Positions 45,085-54,355 of a stretch of 64,000 nucleotides of DNA are shown here, piece by piece. The notes beneath the pieces were generated by a model, which saw only the letters and a list, made by a program, of their open reading frames with translations, was not told where the DNA came from and ran no database searches. The translations under genes and the position numbers were made by a program. The stretch covers positions 28,106,979-28,170,978 of the forward strand of contig NC_053150.1 of the NCBI RefSeq assembly GCF_016808335.1. The letters run 5' to 3'. Positions within the stretch are counted from its first letter, which is position 1. Each line of letters opens with the position of its first letter. The DNA comes from Panicum virgatum. Taxonomy: Eukaryota; Streptophyta; Magnoliopsida; Poales; Poaceae.

Positions 45085-45412
45085 AACGAAGTCCTGGCGC
45101 ACTGGCATTGTTCCCGTGTCTTATCTCCACGACCCGAGTTCGAATCCTTGTTACGCATCTCTTTTTTTCTCCGAATTAGACCACGAGATATCTATATAAA
45201 TATAGTGATACTACTCATTGAAACAGCTGCAACTGTAGAGCAGTTGGTAAAGGTGTGTGTGTCTTTTGCTGAACACCAGGATTCGATTCCCGTTCTCAAG
45301 TTTTTTTTCCTCCAAATTGAAGAGCACTAACACGTGAAGTTGTAGAATAGTTGTATGGCGCTGTAGTCTGGTCTTAGAGACCAAGGTTCAAACGCCATAT
45401 CCTCTCATTTTT
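45085..45412 (+). repeat. Three tRNA-like modules in the CACTA right arm
   Basis: Three units carry box A- and box B-like sequences at tRNA-like spacing. Unit 1: TGGCGCACTGGC (45095) and AGTTCGAATCC (45137). Unit 2: TAGAGCAGTTGGTAA (45236) and GGATTCGATTCC (45279). Unit 3: TAGAATAGTTG (45343) and GGTTCAAACGCC (45384). Start-to-start spacing is 41-43 bp, and each is followed by a T run (7, 8 and 5). Acceptor stems do not pair well, so these are not working tRNA genes; they may be SINE heads or tRNA relics. Confidence 0.6.
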
Positions 45413-45812
45413 CCAATTTTTTTATCGTTATTTTTTTGGTGAGTGGCTATTTGGTTTTTTATCATCAATTTACTCTCTTAATCACATATTGTTTTTTTTA
45501 TCCTCTCATATTCCCTGTGCGAGGCCTTTTTTTCTTTTTGCATTTTTGTTTTCTCACCTTGTGATGCCTTTTTTATTTTTCTTTTTGTATTTTTGTTTTC
45601 TCACCTTGTGCTATGACAATAATTCTAGATTTATTAATTGCGACATATTTGCTAAAACGTCACAGGTTTTGGGCTCGTTCATGACGAAATCAATAAACTG
45701 TCACTGTGTTATGGGCCTCATATCCATAGTTGGAGATCCGTGACGATATCTGAAAACGTTACGAAAATTTCGTTAAAAATCGTCACAGATTAAATGGTTT
45801 CTTGTAGTGACA

Positions 45813-46589
45813 AATAGATTTTTAAAAAATTATATGCAATGGCTTTGTACATACCAAACAGTATGTAGTATACTCTTGATAGTTTTGCTGCCTATGATGA
45901 TCACATATAACTTTGGCTATTTTTACATAAAAAGTAATGTATAATATGAAAGAAAACATGTTTTGATGACTACCTATATCTTAGACAGATCTTACATAAA
46001 AAATCATTTGCCATGTACACAACAAGATTGATCACAATTGCTGAGAGATTTCTATCCAATGGCTGAGTGTGTACTAGTATTTTATTTGACTATGTAGAGT
46101 CTTGTCGGAAATACTTCCTCGGGGATTATTCGTTGCTAATTGATAGTTACTCTCGGCAAAGAATCAGAATACACTTTATTACCATTGGCCATTAGTTTAG
46201 AAAAACAATAGACTGTGGCAGATCCCGTCGCCCACCTGACAATAATACTTGGCATTAGTCGCAAATTGTGTAGTAGTAGTATAATAACAATTAACTTTTT
46301 AAAGTCCTCAATATTAATCATCAACTCTATACCTATGGAAACAGGTGGTCTCACCAATCTCAAGCCTCTTTGGGTTTGTGTTGGCTACCATTCTACCAGG
46401 CTATGGAGGTCTAGTCTCCACAGTGACCAACAAATATCATTTGCAATAATCTGAGATATGTTAAGCTCTAATCAAAGATACGTCATCGGTCTGCAAATCT
46501 CACCCACTTTACCATGATTTAAGGAATATAATGATATGTGTTGGCAAGTATAAGAGATCATGACGATTATGTTATGTAGGATAGCTTAG
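45813..46589. other. Intergenic, no gene recognised
   Basis: AT-rich, with only short frames without domains. Confidence 0.5.
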
Positions 46590-47350
46590 GAGTTAGGACT
46601 GCTTGCATACAAGTGCTTAACTCAAGCTACGAAACTTCATGCCTATGAGATGTGCTTCTATTGTGGTAGGGAAGAAATCATGCAACATGCTATTTAATGT
46701 GCCAACATGCATATGAAGTTTGGGGGTGAAATAAAAAGGTGTTTTGGCATCAGATGCAAGATCAAACATTTAGCTATTGACGAGAAAGTGTTAGATTTAG
46801 TCCCACATCAGAAATTGATGGTGGGGGAGCCCAATATATAAGGTGGGGCAGTCCTCACCCATCAGACTAGCCTTTTGGGTTGAGTTAGGCCCGATGTCTT
46901 GGTTGGTTGGACTCCGGTGGACCTGAGGCCTAGTAGGGCGCCAGCTCGTGGGTATAGCGGATCGGACCGGATTCCGCTGCGCGCTCTAACAAGCAATATT
47001 CTTTTGCATCAGTGCTTGAAATATTTGGTAGGCATATATCCGTATGTAACTGCAGGACGGGTGAAAGCTTATCAACAAATGGTCTTGCTACACTTACTTC
47101 AATCACCAACATCACACAGGTGTGAATCTGAATACTCTGTTCCAAAGTGGATTCCACCGCCGAATGGGTGGTTGATGATTAATGTTGATGCATCAACATT
47201 AGAAAATCCACCTCACATGGGTGCTAGAGTTGTGGTTCGTGATCACTAGCTGAAGCAATAGAGATAAAGAGAGCACAATTTGTAGCAAGTTATTGTGGTC
47301 TTTAGCTCTCTGAGTATTATCAGGAAGATATATAGAATTAAAGTTTTATG
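46590..47350 (+). pseudogene. LINE relic: RT zinc finger and RNase H fragments
   Basis: At 46620-46790 the frame reads KLHAYEMCFYCGREE, then HLAIDEK, resembling the zf-RVT segment after plant L1-type reverse transcriptases. At 47100-47250, VPKWIPPPNGWLMINVDAST and GARVVVRD match the start of the RNase H domain of plant non-LTR elements (W.PP..G..K.NVD). 47255 onward (AEAIEIKRAQFVASYCG) fits the next helix, with stops. The fragment is truncated at both ends and split by the insertion at 46789-46991. Confidence 0.7.
46789..46991 (+). mobile_element. Small LTR-like insertion (TRIM or solo LTR)
   Basis: 203 bp with perfect 7-bp inverted ends TGTTAGA/TCTAACA and an internal TATA-like AATATATAAGG. 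It interrupts the LINE relic. Flanking pentamers (GAAAG and AGCAA) do not match, so the TSD has decayed or the boundary differs. Confidence 0.6.
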
Positions 47351-47919
47351 ATAGATCTCATTTTGGAGTCATTGTCCAGGATGTTAAAAACTTAATCAGC
47401 GAAGGTCCTGTTGTATCACCCATGCGAGTAGATGGTGTAATTTTTTAGATTATGGATAGTGATCCATCCTTAATCATTCACAAGCGAATGACTATAGCCA
47501 AAAAAAAGTTACAAGAATTCATAGACTCTAAACCTCAAATGAGGAAAAACACAAATACAAGAATGAAAGCTATAAACAAAGATAGAAAACTAGAAGACTA
47601 AGCTTCAATCTTCTTTTTCGTTCCCGCTTCAACCTTGTAATGTATTCACACGGCATCAATCCATCACATCTCTCGTCTACTTAGAAACCTAATGTCCTGA
47701 TTATTTGTTGCTCGCTGAATCTTTCGTATAAATACACCAAAGCTGCCCGATACAGATATCTACTACAACAATAGCCAGCTGAAGAAGAAGCGGCGGGCAA
47801 AGCCAGACGAAGCCTCCAAGAAGGTCACGACATAGAGGATGCCGCCAATGTCCGTCCAAAGGGATTGATTTTTCACTCGGCAATACCAACGGGTTTCAGG
47901 GATTGACAATGCCCTCAAC
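47351..47919. other. Intergenic, no gene recognised
   Basis: No reading frame with domain character. It borders the hAT element. Confidence 0.5.
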
Positions 47920-50408
47920 TAGGGCTGGAAAAAAAGCTCGCGGCTCGAAGCTCGGCTCGGGCTCGCAGCGGCTCGGCTCGGCTCGGAGCGGCTCGCGAGC
48001 CTAGAACGAGCCGAGCCGAGCCTCTTTTCTCGGCTCGCTAAAACGCCGAGCCGAGCCGAGCCGGCTCGCGAGCTGAGGCCAAACCAATGAAAGCCCAAGT
48101 GCCCAACGCCCAGCAGCCAGCCCAAAAGGCCAAAGCCCAATAGCTAAACGCCTAAACCCTAACTCCCCTTCCCAATCCCACTCGGCCTGCCGGCCACCCC
48201 ATCCGCAGACCGCAGACCAGAGGGGCGCAGCGCAGGCGCCGCGTAGCGCAGCCGCCACCGCTAGAACGCTGCTGCACGCGCTCGCCCTCCACTCCAGTTC
48301 CCCGCTCCCCGGTTCCTCTGTCCGCCGCCAAGCTGCCGCCGCCGCTGCTCCCACTCCATCCTTGATGGCTCGACCCCAACTCCCCAAGCTGCTGCCGCCG
48401 CCGCCCCAGGAGACCAAGAACGCGACTGCGCCATCGCCATCTATACTCTTCAGTCCACGGAGGCACGGACGGCGAGCCGCGAGCAGTAGACCGGCGAATT
48501 GCCTGCCTTCGCCTCTAGGTATTACTCTTTACTCTATTACCAATCTGCTTCTTTACTGTAGAACATGGGGGTGGGCTAAATGATGAACCGATTATAGGCT
48601 GTAAATATATGATTCAATGAAACTCAATTATTTCTTCTTGATTGTAGCTCGCTAAGTGATGGAATCTGTTGTGCAACAAAAGGAAGGGAGTGCAAATGCA
48701 AATGATGGAACTGATTCAGAAAGTAATTCATATGACAAGAATGATGATATGTCTGAGGATGAGCTGACAGTGCTAGGTGGGAGTGACCGTGTCACAATTG
48801 TTGAATCTGATGATGATGGTGGAGGTAGAAAAAGAGGGAAGAAAAGATGTAGAGGGGTAAAGATAAAAGTTAAAACAGAAAGAGTCAACAGGAAGACATC
48901 CAAAGTTTGGAATGCCTTTGATGCACTGCAGGTGCCAGATCCATATGAGGAAGGGAAGATGTTATCAAAGGCAAGGTGCAGGTACTGCAAGAAGGATTAT
49001 GCTTACACACCAGGGTCAACAACAACGACATTGTCGAGGCATATGAAGAATTGTATAGCGTATTTGAAGGCGGTGGAAAAGAAGCTAGACCAATCTCTTT
49101 TGAACTTTGCTCCTTCAAAGGTAGGTGAAACTGGTCTCCCTACTATCTCATCTCCTCAAGATTATAATCATGAGCAAGTTAAAAAATTAATTGCCAAGAT
49201 GATTATAGTTCATGAGTATCCATTTAGGATGGTTGAGCACACATGGTTTAACATTGTGATGAGGTATTTGAATCCTTTATATGAGTTTATTGGTCGAAAG
49301 ACCATAAGAGCTGAATGCTTGAAGGTGTTTGATACTGAAAAAGTATCACTAGCAAAGGTCCTGAAAGGTGTTGATTTTATTGCCTTAACCACTGATTTGT
49401 GGACATCTAATCAAACATTGTCCTATATGTGTTTGGTTGCACACTACATAGATAGTGATTGGAAAATGCAATGCCGTGTGCTGAATTTTTTTTTGAGTTG
49501 GACCCTCCACACAAAGGAGCAGTGATTGGACAAGCTGCATATGACTGTATTACTGCATGGAAAGAGGACAAGATTGTTTCTATCACCCTAGATAATGCCT
49601 CAAACAATGATGGTGCTGTCCGTGTGCTGAGGTCTAGGTTAACAGCTAGACAGGGCTATGCCTTCGATTCAAAATATTTCCATGTCCGTTGTTGTGCACA
49701 CATTATCAACTTGGTTGTCAATGATGGGGTTGCTATGCTTGCTTCTTTGATAAGCAACCTTAGGTTAACTGTGAAGTACCTTAAGAAATCACCAGCTCGC
49801 ATGCATACTTTTGTAGAGATTTGTAGATCTCTTGCATTGCAAATTGGAGAAGGGTTGAGTCTTGATGTGTCAACAAGGTGGAGTTCAACATACAAGATGG
49901 TGCGTACTGCTTTAGCTTACAAAGAAGCCATTAAAACATATGCTGATCAAGATTTAAACTATAAGTGGGAACCTTCATCTCAAGAATGGGATTTGTTTGT
50001 TGCAATTGAATCAATTCTTGCCTCTTTAGCTAAAGTAACCACTGCATTGTCAGCTTCTTTATATCCCACCGCCAACCTTTTCTATCCTCACATTGTCGAT
50101 GTGAAAATTGCATTGAGGGCAGCGATGGTTTCCAATAGTTTAATTATGAGGAACATGGGTACTGCTATGATGGAGAAATTCAATAAGTATTGGGAAGAAA
50201 AGAACAATGTTATGGTGATTGCTACTATCCTAGACCCGAGGTACAAGATGAGATATATCGAATGGTGCTTTGGTAAGATATTTGATGGGGGTCAAGTTCA
50301 GATTGAGATAGGTGAAGTCCGAGGTGAGTTAGACAAGTTGTATGCAGAATTTGAGTTGAAACATAGAGAGAAGAAAGCTGCTGAAACCAAGTCTAGTGGT
50401 TCGTCATC
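47920..50408 (+). mobile_element. hAT transposon, 5' part
   Basis: Starts TAGGGCTGGAAAAAAAGCTCG, a hAT-like terminal sequence, followed by a dense CGGCTCGGCTCG array (47940-48075) typical of one plant hAT group's subterminal zone. A GC-rich leader with a likely 5' UTR intron (about 48520-48647, GTATTA...TTGTAG) precedes the transposase. The 3' half is cut off by the Tat-like gypsy element at 50409 and lies beyond the window, if it survives. Confidence 0.8.
48659..50408 (+). pseudogene. hAT transposase with frameshift, 3' truncated
   Basis: DNA transposase of the Ac/hAT superfamily. ATG at 48659. After an acidic N-terminus comes a BED zinc finger (SKVWNAFDAL; ARCRYCKKDYAY; TLSRHMKNC). The catalytic core has D in LTTDLWTSNQTLSYM and D in SITLDNASNNDGAV, then CCAHIINLVVNDG and VSTRWSSTYKM. 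A run of nine T (49486-49494) shifts the frame: LNFF continues as LSW in one frame but as ELDPPHKGA in the frame of the remaining protein. The coding region is then interrupted at 50408 by the TGTCGG end of a gypsy LTR, so the dimerisation domain is missing here. Non-functional. Confidence 0.92.
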
Positions 50409-50778
50409 TGTCGGCGTTCCGACCCGTGGGGCCTGAATCCCAACTAGTAAATGCTGCGTGTTTCCTCGTCCCAGATGATGGTGCAAGAGGCAATCACAGT
50501 AACGCACGGTTTATCCTGGTTCCGGCCGCGGGGCCGTACGTCCAGCAAAGGGGGTGTGCGAGGGCACTGTATTATCTTGCACCCGAAGTGCTCGTAGTAG
50601 GGGATACAAGCGAGGCGAGAGAGGGAGAGAAGCTCCCAAGTCTCTGCTAGAGGTGGAGTTGGTTGAGAGGAGTGCTCAGTCGTGCTGAGAGTCCTCTGAG
50701 GGGGAGTTCAGAGAACTTACTTCCAACCTTTGATTGGAGAGAGTTGATCAGCCTCCGCAAGAGGAAGCCCACCCCCTC

Positions 50779-50787
50779 CTTTTATAG
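50779..50787 (-). promoter_or_regulatory. TATA box of the Tat-like LTR
   Basis: CTATAAAAG on the minus strand, followed by a GGAGGGGGTGGGC leader. It is the likely transcription start signal for the element's genomic RNA. Confidence 0.65.
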
Positions 50788-51429
50788 TTGTAAGGAGGGG
50801 CGGCGTACATGAGTGTAGGGGCGCGGAAGTCGTCGTTTTCCCCTGAATCGCGGGTATAGTGGTCGAACACTGTAGAAAGTGTACTGTGGGAAGGCGGCGC
50901 GCGTCGCTGTCGTCCTGGGCTCCGTCCTTGGCCCTGCGAAGATTGTGCCGGTCGTCCCGCAGAGTCCCAGCGGTAGTAATGGCGTGGGACGGTCCCGGAC
51001 CCCCTGGTCGGGGTGCGAGCATGCGCACTAGAAGGTCCGGGGGCGCGTGGAAGTCCCGGACCCCACAAGAGAGAGGTCCGGGGCCCTGCCCACGCATGCA
51101 GAGTGCCCCTCTCGGGAGGACACGTGCCATCGCCAGACCCCTTCCCCTGCGGGAGGTGAGTTCGGATGGTTGATGTCGGCGGAACAGTAATGGGGGCGGC
51201 GCCAACTTGTCTTGTATCACGTTGAATGCTCCATAGTGCTGCTACAGCGGCTGGGGTGGCAGAGCGGTGACCGGGGTCAGTGGACGGGACGCCGGTCACA
51301 TCCACTGCGGGAGTGGCAGTCTGACGCCGCCCGTCCTTTGAGCCGTGGCGGAGTAGCTGGCCTTTAATGCCTTCGTACGGCGGTCGGTTGGGCGGCGGGG
51401 CCATTTGTCCCTTGTACCGAGAGATGGCC

Positions 51430-51650
51430 TCGAGCGAGGCGGAGGTTGGCCACCCGCTCGAGGGCAGGTCCGCTGTCCTCGAGCGAGGCGGAAATGCGAT
51501 TGCGCGGTCGAGGGTCCCGAGGGGAGCCCTCGAGCGAGGCGGAGATGAGTGACCCGCCCGAGGGTAGATCAGCTACCCTCGAGCGGGGCGGAGTTTGTTC
51601 GGTGGGCCTGAGAGGGGCCCTCGAGCGAGGCGGAGATTGGCCACCTGCCC
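51430..51650. repeat. Palindromic CCTCGAGCGAGG repeats in the LTR
   Basis: Five copies of (C)CCTCGAGCGAGGCGGA with one or no mismatches, spaced about 45-65 bp, each followed by GATTGG- or GATGAG-like sequence. Confidence 0.8.
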
Positions 51651-51820
51651 GAGGGGGATGTGGCTGGGCCACACGCTGGACTTCTTTGAGTCCTTTCCTC
51701 TCCTCTGAGGGAGAAATAGGCCGTGGGCCTTCGTGGGCCCAGTTGCCTTAACATATGTTTGTGTTTTTGAAAGTGGTTTTAGTACCTCAATTAGGGTGTC
51801 CCTAATTGTGGCACCCGACA

Positions 51821-51833
51821 GTAGCCCCCGAGG
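51821..51833 (-). other. Polypurine-like tract of the Tat-like element
   Basis: CCTCGGGGGCTAC on the minus strand, just before the 3' LTR. The same phrase precedes 3' LTRs of many grass gypsy elements. Confidence 0.65.
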
Positions 51834-54253
51834 CTTTGGTCGAGTCAAGGGATTCGGCCAAAGGGTATTTCGGCGATTTCTCCTTCGATGTGATCGGAGA
51901 CTGCCGTGCCCCCGCCAGGCGCGCCTGGGCGCCGGCCCCGCGGATGTGACAACTCGTCAGACGGGGTAGTACACCTGCGGGCAGGGTGCTCGAGGCGCGT
52001 GCCCTTTTGTTTGTTTGTTTGGAGGACGAAACGTGTCCGTGTGATGAGGGGGGGCCAGGGCGACGGCGGCACCCGCTGCTTGGCAGCTGGTGCTTTCACC
52101 GAGCTGTCCCGCGCGCAGAGCCTTGGCCCTGGCATTCCTGGTTGCTTTGTGGCGCGCCGTTCGAGGGCGGTCGGCCTGAGCCGTCGCTGCGCCGCTCAGC
52201 GTCCAGGAGCCCAGCTCCGCTTTATTTCGTTTGGTCGTGTCTCGGCGCGGGGGCCGAGGATATCTTTTGCTCGTGGTGCGATGTGTCGTCACGGGCGATA
52301 CAAGCCACCGCTCTTCGACAGGCTTGAAGCTTTACGCCCGGCGTAGCTATAAATAGGGATCGTGGGGTTCCCTTTCCTCTCCAACCTCCCAGCTCTTTCT
52401 TCCAGCATTGCCCAATTCTTGTAATGTTTCCTTTGCCTTTTTGTGACCGCCCCCCAGATGGGGTGGCCTGGCTTTTTTAAGCTTTTGGCGCTAGAAGAAT
52501 GCTTGCGAGCGGTTGGGGAAGACCGGAGTGGGCGTGCGCACCATCCCTCAGCTTCAGTGGGATCAGCGGAAGAGCATTGGGCCCGTGGGGTCCTGCTCCT
52601 GCGATGTCCCCTAGCCTGAAGGGGGATGGAGACGCCTGACCGGGGCGCTGGCGCCAGGTTCGGCGGCTGTTTTTCGCGTCATCCCCCCCGGTGACAAGGT
52701 TGCTCTCGGGGAGACGGTGCGGAGGGCGCTGTCCGCCAGCTTGACCCCCCGCGTGGTCTTCGGTGGAGGAGACGCTAGAAGAAGGCTTGCGAGGAGAGCG
52801 TCCCGCTGGACCCGTGAGGTCTGGGGGCCGCTTCTCGCATCCCTAGGAGCCTCGCCGCTGCGTCAACTAGGGGCTTGGTGCCTTTCTTCGTCGCTCGCTC
52901 CTCCCCAAGACAGGGAAAATTGCCACATAGGTGGCAATGTGTTTGTATCTTTCGATGGCTCCGCGCCGGGGACCCTTTGTAATCTTTACTTGCATTGAGC
53001 AATAAAGTCCCCTTTCTCCTCTGCGGGGAGGATTACCGAGGGTATAGGGGTGTACATAGAGTTACGACCCTCGAATATGTGTGAAGTCTCCTTCGCGGGG
53101 GCGCGTCAGCGCACCCGCGGGTGTAGCCCCCGAGGCCTTGGAGGAGCGTTTGTGCTCGTCCAAGGGCTACAAACGTCGTCCCACTGGGTAGCTTTCCTGG
53201 GATGGCCGTCCAGCGTCTTTTCAGCCGGCATCGGCACTTTTTCAGCCGGCCTCGGCACTCTCAGTGCTGGTTCGGCGATCCAGCATTCAGCTTTAACCGT
53301 TAGGGGGACGTACGCTAATAGCGGTGGGTTTGGTTTACGCGCGGAGCTTCATAAGTGATGGTTATCGATTTGTTCGAGGGTGTGGTTTTGAACCGTGGTG
53401 TGCGAGGAGCCCCCGAGCCTAGGCCCGTGTGAAGGCGTTCAGGGGAAACCCTCGACTTCAATTTCGACCCTCGTCACCCTTCCGCAGGGAGGAGGGGTGA
53501 AGCGCACCATGCTACCCATGCCCGGGCCGCGAGCTATGGCTGCTTCAGTGAGCTATTAGCGGGTTGTTCAAGTGGACGTCCGTGCCCCGTTCGATAGGGG
53601 TCGGCTCGTGGTCCATAGAGACGTCTCATAAAGCGCTCGCGAGGGTTCGCTAGGCGGGGCTCGAACCCATTCGGTAGGGTTCGAGGGCTCGATGCTCTCC
53701 CTCGATGGGATCCCCCTTCTAGGCACCCTCGGCTGGCCTTGAACACTGTGTAGGATGTCTCGAACTCCGCATTCGAGGGTAGCTTGTATGGCCCATCCTT
53801 GCAGTCCCTGACTCCGGTGATCTGGGGCGCCTGTCGAACCCCCTGAAGGGCCAGGCTTCGATCCCTTGATCAGTAAGGCCTCGAAATGCGATTCCTTCGA
53901 GGGTAAAGAGACCCCTGAAGGAATATTCCGTCTTGGTTTGAAACGACGCAGAGTCGCAAGTCGTGCGCGCGGGTCTTCCGCTGGTGGTGGGCGAACGTGG
54001 CCCGATTCGTGCGGTGCGGCGTGGGCGCGCCTTTTCAGGCATCGGCCTCGGGCAGACGGAGCGGCGTGGGCGGCGGCTGACGGATGGGATAACACAACAG
54101 TCGCGTCGCGCCCGCCGGTTACCGTGCCGCATTTATCGCCGCGTGCGCGCGTGGGGAACTCCGCGGTCGTGGGGCCCACCTGTTAGTGATAGCAAAATCT
54201 ACCGCATTGAATGCGGTAGATTTGGGCCGTGGCTGTGGGTGCGCCCCTCGTGG
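51834..54253 (+). other. Non-coding spacer with a possible second plus-strand transcript
   Basis: GC-rich sequence between the 3' LTR and the antisense gene. A strong TATA box CTATAAATAG (52347-52356) on the plus strand is followed by a CT-rich leader, and an AATAAA lies at 53001-53006. No convincing ORF lies between them. Two related GACGCTAGAAGAAGGCTTGCGAG-like stretches occur (near 52488 and 52770). The rest (53010-54250) holds arginine-rich shadow frames only. Confidence 0.5.
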
Positions 54254-54263
54254 TACATAAATA
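54254..54263 (+). promoter_or_regulatory. TATA-like box of the antisense gene
   Basis: TACATAAATA about 95 bp upstream of the ATG at 54356, in an otherwise GC-rich stretch. Confidence 0.5.
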
Positions 54264-54355
54264 TGGAGAAGAAGGGGATGCTTTGGGTTCACCTGGCCAT
54301 TTGCCTTCATCCTGTTTCGCCTTCTCCGCCTCCGTCGCCTCCTCGACTCTCGGAG

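Larger units (their letters stand above)
41998..45809. mobile_element. Non-autonomous CACTA transposon
   Basis: 3812 bp with inverted ends CACTATAAGAAACCATTTAA and TAAATGGTTTCTTGTAGTG, and 3-bp TSD ACA on both sides (41995-41997 and 45810-45812). GTGACG/CGTCAC motifs are repeated in both subterminal zones, as expected for transposase-binding arrays in CACTA elements. There is no TnpA- or TnpD-like ORF. The interior carries a GC-rich, gene-like block (43110-44070) and three tRNA-like modules (45085-45412). Confidence 0.93.
50409..51820 (-). repeat. 3' LTR of the Tat-like element (1412 bp)
   Basis: TGTCGGCG...CACCCGACA on the plus strand. On the minus strand a TATA box CTATAAAAG lies at 50779-50787. 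A run of CTCGAGCGAGGCGGAG repeats occupies 51420-51650. The second LTR is outside the window, so divergence cannot be judged. Confidence 0.88.

Noticed and set aside
45225..45310. Functional tRNA gene
   Set aside because: Boxes A and B are close to consensus, but the acceptor and anticodon stems do not pair convincingly. Kept only as a tRNA-like module.
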